Shown here piece by piece: positions 54,689-63,006 of a stretch of 64,000 nt of DNA (its first letter is position 1; each line of letters starts with the position of its first letter). Made by a program: the position numbers and the translations under genes. The DNA lies in the NCBI RefSeq assembly GCF_014635325.1, contig NZ_BMCT01000004.1, positions 1 to 64,000 of the forward strand. Reading direction: 5' to 3'. The DNA comes from Azorhizobium oxalatiphilum (GTDB taxonomy: Bacteria > Pseudomonadota > Alphaproteobacteria > Rhizobiales > Xanthobacteraceae). The notes under the pieces are model-generated. The model searched no databases. It saw nothing but the letters and a program-made list of their open reading frames with translations, and was not told where the DNA came from.

Positions 54689-55522
54689 ATGTTTCATCGC
54701 ATCTCCGCGCTCGTGCTCGGTCTTGCAGGGTGCGTGGCAGGGCTGTGGCTCGCACCTGCGAGCGCCGCGGACTCCCGCCTTGAGACCATCGTCAAGCGCG
54801 ATAAGGTGATCGTCGCGGTGTCATCGACCGCCCGCCCAAACGGTTTCATTGACGAGAACGGCAAGCTCACCGGCTTCGAGGTCGAGTTCGCCCGGCTGAT
54901 GGCCAAGGCCCTCGTGGGCGATCCCAACAAGATCGAACTGATGACCACCACGGTTGACGGCCGCTTCCCGGCGGTGCTCTCCGGCAAGGCGGATTTCGGC
55001 ATTTCTACCGCCACCATCTATCCTGATCGCGCCGTGCGCCTCGCCTTCACGCGCCCCTATATCGACAGCAGCACGCTGGTGGTGGTGCCCAAGGGGTCGC
55101 CGATCAAGACGCTGGCGGATCTCGACAGCGAGAGCGTGGTGCTGGGTTCGACCAACAGCGCGGCCATGGTGGACCGGGCGAAACTCTATGCGCCGAAGGC
55201 CAAGGCCATCTTCTTCGACACCGACAGTGCAGCCGTCCTGGCATTGAAGAGCGGTCGCTCAACGGCGTGGCAGGCGGACTCGGCTGCGGCCAATTTCTTC
55301 GTCGGTCAGAGTGAGGGGGCGTTCGTGGTGCTCGACGGCTCCCTCGGCACCATCAACAACAACGCCATCTTCATGAAGCCCGGCGATTTCGAGCTCTGGC
55401 TGGCGTTGGACACCATCGTGCGGGAATATGTGAACGGTTCGCGCTACGGCGAATATGCGGCGCTCTACAAAACTTGGTTCGGCAAGGAGCCGCCGCCCCA
55501 GCGTCCGTTCAACCAGAACTGA
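54689..55522 (+). CDS. polar amino acid ABC transporter, substrate-binding protein
   Basis: 277 residues, with a signal peptide (MFHRISALVLGLAGCVAGLW, cleavage after ASA). The PAAT binding-protein fold has 'GFIDENGKLTGFEVEFARLM' near the N-terminal lobe, GRFPAVLSGKADFGIST, and 'IDSSTLVVVPKGSPIKT'. Captures an amino acid for the two permeases and ATPase downstream. Ligand unknown. First gene of the operon, after the LysR operator. Confidence 0.92.
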   Translation: MFHRISALVLGLAGCVAGLWLAPASAADSRLETIVKRDKVIVAVSSTARPNGFIDENGKLTGFEVEFARLMAKALVGDPNKIELMTTTVDGRFPAVLSGKADFGISTATIYPDRAVRLAFTRPYIDSSTLVVVPKGSPIKTLADLDSESVVLGSTNSAAMVDRAKLYAPKAKAIFFDTDSAAVLALKSGRSTAWQADSAAANFFVGQSEGAFVVLDGSLGTINNNAIFMKPGDFELWLALDTIVREYVNGSRYGEYAALYKTWFGKEPPPQRPFNQN

Positions 55523-55543
55523 CGCATCGCGAGGCGCGCCCAG

Positions 55544-56200
55544 ATGGATTTCGCCTTCATCAAGACCAATGCGCCGTTCCTGCTGGACGGCGCAACGATG
55601 ACGGTCGCCCTCGCATTGGGCGCCCTCATCGGGGCCACGGCGGGCGGTGCCGTGGTCGCCGCCCTGACCATGAGCCGTCTGGCGCCGCTGCGCTGGCTCG
55701 GCCTCGCCTTCGTCGAGGTCATGCGCAACACGCCGATCCTGGTCCAGATCTTCGTGCTGTACTTCGGCATGCCGACCCTCGGCCTCACCCTGTCGGCCTT
55801 CGCCTCGGCGGTGCTCGCCATGTCGCTACAGAACAGCGCCTATGTGGGCGAGATCTATCGGGCGGGCCTGGAGTCCATCCATCCCCGCCAGCGGGAGGCG
55901 GCGCTGGCTTTGGGCATGATGCCGGGGCAGGCGCTGCGGACGATCCTCCTGCCGCAGGCCCTGCGTCGGGTGCTGCCGCCGCTGGGCAACCAGTTCATCA
56001 TCATCATCAAGGACACCTCCGTCGCCTCCACCATCGCCGTCGCGGAGCTGACGCAGGCGGGCAAGCTGCTGCTGGACCGCAGCGCCGCCCCCTACGAGAC
56101 CTTCACCACGGTGGCCCTGATGTATCTCGGCATGAGCGCGGCGGTCGCCGGCCTGCTGAAGGTAGCGGAGTTCCGCTTCCCGGTGAGGGTGTCCCAATGA
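55544..56200 (+). CDS. polar amino acid ABC transporter permease 1
   Basis: 218 residues, HisMQ-type permease with about five membrane helices. It contains the EAA loop (YRAGLESIHPRQREAALALG) that contacts the ATPase, and the family segment 'LVEVMRNTPILVQIFVLYF'. It starts 21 bases after the binding-protein stop, and its end overlaps the second permease by 4 bases. Confidence 0.93.
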   Translation: MDFAFIKTNAPFLLDGATMTVALALGALIGATAGGAVVAALTMSRLAPLRWLGLAFVEVMRNTPILVQIFVLYFGMPTLGLTLSAFASAVLAMSLQNSAYVGEIYRAGLESIHPRQREAALALGMMPGQALRTILLPQALRRVLPPLGNQFIIIIKDTSVASTIAVAELTQAGKLLLDRSAAPYETFTTVALMYLGMSAAVAGLLKVAEFRFPVRVSQ

Positions 56201-56844
56201 CCGGCGCCATGCTTCTGTCCACCGGGCAGTATCTCGCGCGCGGTGCGGTGGTCACGGTGGGGCTGTCCCTCGGCATGATCACTGTTGCCACCTGCTTCGG
56301 CCTCATGCTGGCGGTGCTGCGGCTTTATGGCGTGGGGCCCCTGCGGCTGGCGGCAGCCGTCTATGGCCTCATCGCGCGTGGCGTGCCGCTGCTCGTGCTG
56401 CTGATCGGCAGCTATTTCAGCCTGCCGTATCTCGGCATCGACCTGCCGCTGTGGCTGGTGGTGGTGCTCGTCGGCGGGCTCTACTTCGCCGCCTATATGG
56501 CAGAGGTGTTCCGGGCGGCCTTGGCGGCGGTTCCGCGCACGCAGTGGGATGCGGGGCGGGCGCTGGGCATGCGCCGGCTCCAGCTCTTTACCATCGTGAT
56601 CCTGCCGCAGGCGAGCCGCCTGAGCATTCCGCCTTTCCTGAACGTCGTTCTGGTGGCGGTGAAGAACACCTCGTTGGTCTCCGCCATCGGTGGCTGGGAA
56701 CTGGTCGCCGCCGGGCGCGAGATCGGTGAGCGGACCATGGAGATCCTGCCCGCCTATCTGGCGGTGGCGGCCTTCTACTTCGTGATCTGCTTCACGCTTT
56801 CGCAGATCGCCCGCCATATCGAGAAGAAGATGCGCCATGTCTGA
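56197..56844 (+). CDS. polar amino acid ABC transporter permease 2
   Basis: 215 residues with five membrane helices, HisMQ type, EAA-like loop AALAAVPRTQWDAGRALGM and 'YGLIARGVPLLVLLIGSYF'. The start overlaps the first permease stop (ATGA at 56197-56200) and its end overlaps the ATPase gene by 8 bases, so translation is coupled. Both permeases presumably form a heterodimer. Confidence 0.92.
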   Translation: MTGAMLLSTGQYLARGAVVTVGLSLGMITVATCFGLMLAVLRLYGVGPLRLAAAVYGLIARGVPLLVLLIGSYFSLPYLGIDLPLWLVVVLVGGLYFAAYMAEVFRAALAAVPRTQWDAGRALGMRRLQLFTIVILPQASRLSIPPFLNVVLVAVKNTSLVSAIGGWELVAAGREIGERTMEILPAYLAVAAFYFVICFTLSQIARHIEKKMRHV

Positions 56845-57658
56845 GCCTGTTTCGTCTGAGCCTGTTTCCCGGACCACGGATACGCCCCTTGTGGTCATCG
56901 ACCGCGTCGGAAAATCCTTCGGCCGCGTCGAGGTGCTGAAGGACGTCAGCCTGACGGTGGCCGCCGGCGATGTGCTCTCGCTCATCGGCCCCAGCGGATC
57001 GGGTAAGACCACGCTGCTGCGCTGCGTGAACTATCTGGAAAGTTATGAGCGCGGGCTCATCACCATCGCCGGTGAGAGCGTGGGCGTGGATATCCGGCCC
57101 GATGGAAGCCGCCGCCGCAAGGCGGACCGGGAGATCGCCGCGCTCCGCGCGCAGGTGGGCATGGTGTTTCAGCATTACAATCTGTTCCCGCATCTCGACG
57201 TGCTGGAGAACCTGACGGTCGCGCCGCGCAGGGTGCGGAACGAGGCTGATGCGCCGGTGCGCGAGCGGGCCATGGCGCTGCTGGAGCGCGTGGGGCTGGC
57301 CGACAAGCGCAACCGCTATCCCTCGGAACTGTCCGGTGGCCAGCAGCAGCGGGTGGCGATCGCACGGGCACTGACCATGCAGCCGCGCCTTCTGCTGCTT
57401 GATGAAGTGACGTCCGCCCTCGATCCGGAACTGGTCGGCGAGGTGCTGGACGTGATCCTCTCCTTGGCGGGGGATGGCATCACCATGATGATCGTGACCC
57501 ATGAAATGGCGTTCGCGCGGGAAGTCTCGACATCCGTCGCCTTCATGGCCGATGGCGTCCTGATCGAGAAAGGCCCGCCCGGCGCGATCTTCGATGCCCC
57601 CCGCCATGAGCGCCTGTGCAGCTTCATGCAGCGCTATCGCTCGGGCCACCGGCTCTGA
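56837..57658 (+). CDS. polar amino acid ABC transporter ATPase
   Basis: 273 residues. Walker A GPSGSGKTT, Q-loop FQHYNLFPHL, signature LSGGQQQR, Walker B LLLLDEVTSALD and the switch His (IVTHEMAF) are all intact. A short N-terminal leader repeats SEPVS. Completes the transporter encoded by the preceding three genes. It ends 31 bases before the racemase-like gene. Confidence 0.94.
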   Translation: MSEPVSSEPVSRTTDTPLVVIDRVGKSFGRVEVLKDVSLTVAAGDVLSLIGPSGSGKTTLLRCVNYLESYERGLITIAGESVGVDIRPDGSRRRKADREIAALRAQVGMVFQHYNLFPHLDVLENLTVAPRRVRNEADAPVRERAMALLERVGLADKRNRYPSELSGGQQQRVAIARALTMQPRLLLLDEVTSALDPELVGEVLDVILSLAGDGITMMIVTHEMAFAREVSTSVAFMADGVLIEKGPPGAIFDAPRHERLCSFMQRYRSGHRL

Positions 57659-57689
57659 ATGCTCCTCTTCCCTAATGGATTTGTGTTCG

Positions 57690-58814
57690 ATGACCCCTTC
57701 TGCTTTGCGCCCCACCTGGTGCGAGATCGACCTTGGCGCGGTGTCCCACAATCTGCGGCAGCTGCGTTCCCTCGTCGGTACGGACGTGGCGATCTATGTG
57801 TGCCTCAAGGGCGATGCCAGCGGCTGCGGCGCTGTGGAGATCGCCCGGCGGGCCGAGACCGAGGGTGCGGATGGCTTCGCCTTCGGCAATGTGGATAGCG
57901 CGCTGGCCTGCCGTGCGGCGGGGATCACCGCTCCGATCCTGCTCTATCCCACCTGCCTGCCGGAAAGCGCGTCGGCTCTGGAGCGGGCGGGCCTGATGCC
58001 GACGCTCTCCACGCTGGAGGACGTCGCCCTCTGGGACAAAGCCGTGCACGGCGAACTGCCGGTGTTCCTGAAGCTCGACGGCGGCGGATTCCGGGCCGGC
58101 GCCTTTCCACACGAGGCCGCGGCCCTCGCGCAGGCGATTGCCTCCAGCCGCCATCTGCGGTTGGCCGGTGTCTATGGGCACCCGATGACCAGCTACGGCT
58201 TCGAGGACGAGCCCTACACCGTGGCGCAGCTCGAGGGCATCCGGGCCGCGCTGGCCGCGATCGAGGCCACAGGCATTCCGGTGCCGCTGCGCATGACCTC
58301 CAGTTCGGCGATCGTGCTGGGCCACCCGGAGGCGGATCTCAATGCGGTGGATCCGGGGCGCCTTGTCCTCGGCATGCCGTTTGAGGCGATTGCCCCGCGC
58401 CAGTCGGAGTGGCGCCCGGCTCTGGTGGGGCTGAAGAGCCGTCTGGTTATGGTGCGGTCGCTGGCCGAGCCGGGCAATGTGCAGCCGGCGCCGTTTCTCA
58501 GCTTGCGGCCGGGCATGCGGCTCGGGCTCATTCCGCTGGGCTGGAGCGACGGCTTTCCCCGCAAGATGCCCGAGCAGGCCTTCGCCTTGCTGAGGGGCAG
58601 GCGAGTGCCTCTGCTGGGCCCCACCCACTCGGAATTGCTGCGTGTCGATCTGACCGATGTGCCCGAGGCCGAGGTGGGAGACGAGGTGGTGCTGCTGGGG
58701 CGTTCCGGCGCGGCCGAGATCAGCCTCGAAGCGCTTGCGGACCAGTGGCGGGTCTCGACCCACGACCTGTATCCGGCCATCGGCAAAAGCCTGCCACGCC
58801 GATACATCGGTTGA
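57690..58814 (+). CDS. alanine racemase-like PLP enzyme (divergent)
   Basis: 374 residues of fold-type III. The PLP lysine survives (K40 in IYVCLKGDASGCG), but the canonical KANAYGHG is changed at nearly every other place, losing the PLP-contacting Tyr. The second catalytic Tyr, in the usual GYADGYPR motif, is Trp here (GWSDGFPRKM). Family members with such changes often act on other amino acids or have lost racemase activity; which applies is unknown. It follows the amino acid transporter in the same direction (ATG 57690; an upstream in-frame ATG at 57675 is possible), hinting that it acts on the imported amino acid. Confidence 0.82.
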   Translation: MTPSALRPTWCEIDLGAVSHNLRQLRSLVGTDVAIYVCLKGDASGCGAVEIARRAETEGADGFAFGNVDSALACRAAGITAPILLYPTCLPESASALERAGLMPTLSTLEDVALWDKAVHGELPVFLKLDGGGFRAGAFPHEAAALAQAIASSRHLRLAGVYGHPMTSYGFEDEPYTVAQLEGIRAALAAIEATGIPVPLRMTSSSAIVLGHPEADLNAVDPGRLVLGMPFEAIAPRQSEWRPALVGLKSRLVMVRSLAEPGNVQPAPFLSLRPGMRLGLIPLGWSDGFPRKMPEQAFALLRGRRVPLLGPTHSELLRVDLTDVPEAEVGDEVVLLGRSGAAEISLEALADQWRVSTHDLYPAIGKSLPRRYIG

Positions 58815-58834
58815 TCAGGAGCACCGCGGTATTG

Positions 58835-58900
58835 GCGCTGCTGCGGAGTGGACCGTCGGAGCGGTGGGATCCGGGGTCGCTGGTCCCGCTCTCCGACGAT
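58835..58900 (+). pseudogene. second fragment of a DUF808 gene
   Basis: The sequence GGTATTGGCGCTGCTGCGGAGTGG onward, split here as GGTATTGGCGCTG then CTGCGGAGTGG, encodes GIGAAAEWTVGAVGSGVAG. It aligns to GIGSAVEWIIGAVGSGLAG of the intact gene (27465-27530) with about two thirds nucleotide identity. It starts 20 bases after the racemase-like stop and ends at 58900; the rest of 58815-59178 has no other recognised feature. Confidence 0.65.
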
Positions 58901-59178
58901 GAAACTTGCACGATCTGATGCGGAACGAAGGCCGATTGGACGAGCAGGCTACGGAGTGCCGATATTTGCCCCAATAATTCCGTGTAGAGCCTGTCCTGCT
59001 CACGAGGTCGCGTTGCCGACGCGGCTGGCCCGCCCTCCGTCTTAGGGGCTCCCAGCGGATAATTATCGCCTGAATATCAAGGCGATGACCTATCGCAAGA
59101 AACCCATCTTCTCAGGCTCATGCCAGTATGTTCACTGGCATGAGCCGCAGCCATGGAGCTTTCTGTGACGTGGCGAAC

Positions 59179-60378
59179 TCAGGCGACTGCAGCCGTCTCG
59201 CTGTTGGCGAGGCTACGGCCCTCCAGCTCATCCATGGCCGCCTGCACGCCGCCGCGCCTGTGGGGCACGCCGGCAGCCGCCAACCCCATCTCGACGCCCG
59301 ACAGGGCGCCGATGAGCGTGAGGTCATTGCATTCGCCCAGATGGCCGATGCGGAACACCTTCCCCGCCAGCTTGCTCAGGCCCGCGCCAAGCGACATGTT
59401 GTATTTCTCAAGGACGACCTTTCGGAAAGCGTCCGCGTCATGGCCGGGTGGCATCACCACCGCCGTCAGAACGGGCGAATACTCCCTCGGATCCTGACAG
59501 AGCACCTCGAGCCCCCATGCGCCCACCGCCGCGCGCGTGGCTGCGGCGAGGCGTCTGTGGCGGTCGAACACCTCATCGAGCCCTTCCTCCAGAAGCATGG
59601 CGATGGCCTCGCGCAGGCCGTAGAGCAGGTTGGTGGCGGGGGTGTAGGGGAAAAAGCCGTTCGCATTCGGCTTGAGCATCTCCTCCCAGTCCCAGTAGGA
59701 TCGCCGCAGGCTGTTCGTCTTGCTGGCTGCGATGGCCTTCTGGGACAAGGCGTTGAAGCCGAGGCCCGGCGGCAGCATCAGGCCCTTCTGCGAGCAACTC
59801 ACGGTCACATCCACCTGCCATTCGTCATGGCGGTAGTCCACGGATCCCAGCGAGGAGATGGTGTCCACCATCAGCAAGGCAGGGTGGGCGGCGGCGTCTA
59901 TGGCCTTGCGGATCTCTGGGATGCGGCTGGTGACACCGGTGGAGGTCTCGTTATGGACCACCATCACCGCCTTGATGGCGTGGGCGTTGTCTTCGGCGAG
60001 CCGGGCTTCCAGCGCGGCGGGGTCGGCGCCGTGCCGCCAGTCACCGCCGATGAAGTCAACCTCGATGCCGAGCCGGGCGGCCATATTGCGCCACAGCGTG
60101 GCGAAGTGGCCGGTTTCGACCATCAGCACCTTGTCTCCGGGAGACAGCGTGTTGGCGATGGCCGCCTCCCACGCGCCGGTGCCCGAGGAGGGATAGATGA
60201 CCACGGGGCCGGAGGTCTTGAAGATGGCCTGGCATCCCTCCAGAACCTGCTTGCCGAGGGCGCCGAACTCGGCGCTGCGGTGATCGATCACCTGCATGCT
60301 CATGGCGCGCAGGAGGCGTTCCGGCACCGGGCTGGGGCCGGGGATCTGCAGGAAGTGGCGGCCGTTATGTGAAGGCAT
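59179..60378 (-). CDS. class V PLP aminotransferase (serine-glyoxylate/alanine-glyoxylate type)
   Basis: 399 residues from MPSHNGRHFL at 60378. The motif 'IPGPSPVPERLL', YPSSGTGAWEAA, HNETSTGV and PLP lysine SCSQKGLM (about K198) match the alanine/serine-glyoxylate aminotransferase and 2-aminoethylphosphonate aminotransferase group. Probably transfers an amino group to or from glyoxylate or pyruvate; the partner is uncertain. Divergent from the GntR gene and next to the racemase-like gene, so an amino acid catabolic link is plausible. Confidence 0.88.
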   Translation of the reverse strand: MPSHNGRHFLQIPGPSPVPERLLRAMSMQVIDHRSAEFGALGKQVLEGCQAIFKTSGPVVIYPSSGTGAWEAAIANTLSPGDKVLMVETGHFATLWRNMAARLGIEVDFIGGDWRHGADPAALEARLAEDNAHAIKAVMVVHNETSTGVTSRIPEIRKAIDAAAHPALLMVDTISSLGSVDYRHDEWQVDVTVSCSQKGLMLPPGLGFNALSQKAIAASKTNSLRRSYWDWEEMLKPNANGFFPYTPATNLLYGLREAIAMLLEEGLDEVFDRHRRLAAATRAAVGAWGLEVLCQDPREYSPVLTAVVMPPGHDADAFRKVVLEKYNMSLGAGLSKLAGKVFRIGHLGECNDLTLIGALSGVEMGLAAAGVPHRRGGVQAAMDELEGRSLANSETAAVA

Positions 60379-60436
60379 GAGCGGTACTCCCGGTCGTCTT
60401 GGAAGCGCCCGAACCAGAAGGGGTTCGAAACTTCGG

Positions 60437-60450
60437 ATGCAATTTTGCAT
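60437..60450. promoter_or_regulatory. candidate GntR operator
   Basis: The inverted repeat ATGCAA-TT-TTGCAT lies in the AT-rich divergent region between the aminotransferase (start 60378) and the GntR gene (start 60540). Half-sites of this length suit FCD-class GntR proteins. Confidence 0.45.
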
Positions 60451-60539
60451 TCATTTTTCCGATCCGCAATTTAAAATTTGGGTTCAGAATGACCGCGCTT
60501 AGCCTCGACAAGGACTCGCGGATTGGCTAGCGGTAAGGC

Positions 60540-61265
60540 ATGAGCAGCCTGAGCGATGCCGGTAATATGGAATTGGATGCGCAGCCTGGCGCGGAGCCTG
60601 TGCCGAAGCCGGGTGCGCCGTTGCATGGCGAGGTGCTGACGCGGCTGCGGGACTATATCGTCGAGGGCCATATCGCCGACGGCGCGCGCGTGCCGGAGCG
60701 GCAGCTCTGCGACATGCTCGGCATCTCCCGCACCCCCTTGCGCGAGGCGTTGAAGGTGTTGGCGGCGGAAGGGCTCATCGACCTTCTGCCCAATCGCGGC
60801 GCGCGGGTGCGCAGCCTGACGGTCAAGGATATTTCCGACCTCTGCGATGTGATGGGCGGGCTGGAGTCGCTGGCCGGACGACTGGCGTGCGAGCGCATTA
60901 CCGACGAGGAGATCGCGCAGATCGAGCAGGTCCATTACGAGATGTACCGCTTCTATCTGCGCAAGGATCTGCCGGGCTATTTCCATTGCAACCAGACGAT
61001 CCACGAGCAGATCGTAGCCGCCGCGCGCAATGATGTGCTGGCGGTTTCCTATGCGAGCTTTGCCAGTCGTCTGCGCCGGGTGCGCTATTCGGCCAATCTG
61101 GACAAGCAGCGGGATCGCTGGGGGCAGGCCATGCGCGAGCATGAGCTGATCCTGGATGCCTTGCGCCGCCGGGCGGGCGAGGAGATTGGCGATCTTCTGT
61201 TTCGGCACCTGCGGAACAAGCGGATGGCGGTTCTGGAGAGTCTGGAGGCGTCCGATCCTGCGTGA
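60540..61265 (+). CDS. GntR-family regulator (FCD class)
   Basis: 241 residues: N-terminal winged helix ('RDYIVEGHIADGARVPERQLCDML', ISRTPLREALKVLAAEGLID) and an FCD effector domain with metal-ligand His (HYEMYRFYLRKD, HEQIV, 'HLRNKRM'). Likely controls the divergent aminotransferase and/or the downstream tricarboxylate transporter; the ligand is unknown. Confidence 0.92.
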   Translation: MSSLSDAGNMELDAQPGAEPVPKPGAPLHGEVLTRLRDYIVEGHIADGARVPERQLCDMLGISRTPLREALKVLAAEGLIDLLPNRGARVRSLTVKDISDLCDVMGGLESLAGRLACERITDEEIAQIEQVHYEMYRFYLRKDLPGYFHCNQTIHEQIVAAARNDVLAVSYASFASRLRRVRYSANLDKQRDRWGQAMREHELILDALRRRAGEEIGDLLFRHLRNKRMAVLESLEASDPA

Positions 61266-61403
61266 TCGGTTGGGGTCTGTATTGGTTGCGGCGCAATATT
61301 TGGAATTATAATGCGCGCCTCTTCTGAACGGAATTGAATTCAAAAACTGTGTGGTCTATCGTCCGCTTAATGCGCCAAAGAGCGCGTGCTGGAGGAGCGA
61401 CCC

Positions 61404-62411
61404 ATGAAAGCTTGTGTTCAAGCCCGGATTCTCGCCGCGTCCTTATTGTGCTCCGGCGCCGTTCTCGGCGCCTCCCAGGCCCTCGCATGGGAGCCGACCA
61501 AGCCCATCGAGGTGGTCGTGCCCTTCTCCGCCGGCGGGGCCTCCGACCAGATGGCCCGGACCATCCAGGGCATCATCCAGAAGAACAAGCTCACCACCCA
61601 GCCGATCATCGTCGTCAACAAGCCGGCTGCCGCCGGCGGCGAGGCGATGCTCGACATCAAGGATTCGGCCGGTGATGCGCACAAGCTCATCACCACCTCC
61701 AGCGGCATCTTCATGACGCCGATGACTACCAAGCTCGGTGTCTCCTGGACCGATTTCACCCCGCTGGTGATGATGGCGCAGGATGCCTTCGGTCTGTGGG
61801 TCAATGCCAAGTCGCCCTACAAGGAGCCCAAGGATCTGCTGGCCGCCGCCAAGGATGCAAAGCCTGCGCTGAAGGTCGGGGGCACCGGCTCGAAGCGCGA
61901 GGACCAGTTGCTGGTCATCGCCATGGAGAAGGCGAGCGGGGCGAAGTTCAGCTACATCCCCTATCCCGGCGGCGGTGCGGCTTCCACGCAGCTGGCCGGG
62001 GAGCATATCGCCGCGGACACCAATAATCCGTCCGAGGAAATCGCCAACTGGCGGGGCGGGGCGACCCGGCCGCTCTGCATCTTCTCGCCCAAGCGCCTGC
62101 CTTATGATGCGAAGGTGGTGGGCGACCAGTCCTGGGGCGACATTCCCACCTGCCGCGAGAAGGGGCTCGACGTCAGCTATGAGATGCTGCGGGGTATGTT
62201 CATGCCCGGCAAGGTCTCGCCCGAGCAGCGGGACTATTACGTCGGTCTCTTCCGGAAGGTGGCGGCCACCGACGAGTGGAAGGACTACATGGCCCGCAAC
62301 GCGCTCGTGCCGGATTTCCGGGAGGGCGAGGCCTTTCTGGAGTTCCTGAAGAAGGATGAGCTGCACCACAAGGATCTGCTCACGCAGGCCGGCTTCCTCG
62401 CAGCCAACTGA
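61404..62411 (+). CDS. tctC: tripartite tricarboxylate transporter, binding protein (TctC/Bug)
   Basis: 335 residues. Signal peptide MKACVQARILAASLLCSGAV ending near ALA. The Bug-family binding fold has 'KPIEVVVPFSAGGASDQMAR', a 'SGIFMTPMTTKLGVSW' hinge and 'SYIPYPGGGAASTQLAGEH'. It delivers a carboxylate ligand to TctA/TctB. The start is ATG 61404 (GGAGGAGCG upstream), not the upstream ATG at 61386. Ligand not inferable. Confidence 0.92.
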   Translation: MKACVQARILAASLLCSGAVLGASQALAWEPTKPIEVVVPFSAGGASDQMARTIQGIIQKNKLTTQPIIVVNKPAAAGGEAMLDIKDSAGDAHKLITTSSGIFMTPMTTKLGVSWTDFTPLVMMAQDAFGLWVNAKSPYKEPKDLLAAAKDAKPALKVGGTGSKREDQLLVIAMEKASGAKFSYIPYPGGGAASTQLAGEHIAADTNNPSEEIANWRGGATRPLCIFSPKRLPYDAKVVGDQSWGDIPTCREKGLDVSYEMLRGMFMPGKVSPEQRDYYVGLFRKVAATDEWKDYMARNALVPDFREGEAFLEFLKKDELHHKDLLTQAGFLAAN

Positions 62412-62481
62412 TCGTTTCCTCGCCGGCAGGCTGTTCGCGGCCTGCCGAGCAACGACTCAAGATCGACAGGAGGAAGGGCTC

Positions 62482-62997
62482 ATGACCATCCAGAATGAGG
62501 CCGGAGCGGATGTGGCGGCGCCCGAGGGCGGGCTGTCGCGCCGGGCGGTGGAACTGACGGTGGCCGCGCTGCTGATGGCGCTGGCACTCATGGTGCTGTG
62601 GGACTCGTATGATCGCGGCGCGGGCTGGACCGGCGCCGGGCCGGAGAACGGCTTCTTTCCGGCGCGGATCGGCTGGATTTTCCTCGCTGGTGCCGGCGTG
62701 GTGCTGGTGAATGCGGTGCGCCAGCCGCCCGGCGTCTTTGTCTCCTGGCAGCAGCTCGGGCAGGTGATGCGCGTGCTGGTGCCGCTGGTCATCTTCGTGG
62801 CGCTGATCAAGCCTCTGGGCATCTATGTGTCCTCGGCACTCTTCATCATCGGCTTCATGCTGATCGCGGGCTCGCGCAACAAGGTCGCGATCCTGCTTGC
62901 GGCGGCCCTCGTGCCGCTGGTCGCATTCTGGATCTTCGAACTGCAGTTTCGCGTGCCGCTTCCTAAGGGGCCACTCGAAGCCTTCCTTGGCTATTGA
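62482..62997 (+). CDS. tctB: tripartite tricarboxylate transporter, small subunit (TctB)
   Basis: 171 residues, four membrane helices (LTVAALLMALALMVLWD, IGWIFLAGAGVVLVNAV, VLVPLVIFVALIKPLGIYV, ILLAAALVPLVAFWIF) and the TctB-type 'GPENGFFPARIGW' loop. ATG 62482 follows AGGAGGAAGG. Coupled in an operon between tctC and tctA. Confidence 0.9.
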   Translation: MTIQNEAGADVAAPEGGLSRRAVELTVAALLMALALMVLWDSYDRGAGWTGAGPENGFFPARIGWIFLAGAGVVLVNAVRQPPGVFVSWQQLGQVMRVLVPLVIFVALIKPLGIYVSSALFIIGFMLIAGSRNKVAILLAAALVPLVAFWIFELQFRVPLPKGPLEAFLGY

Positions 62998-63006
62998 GGT
63001 GCCGCG

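Noticed and set aside
55474-56196. Upstream extension of the second permease frame
   Set aside because: It overlaps permease 1 in another frame and is Arg/Ala/Pro rich; the true start is the ATG at 56197 overlapping the permease 1 stop.
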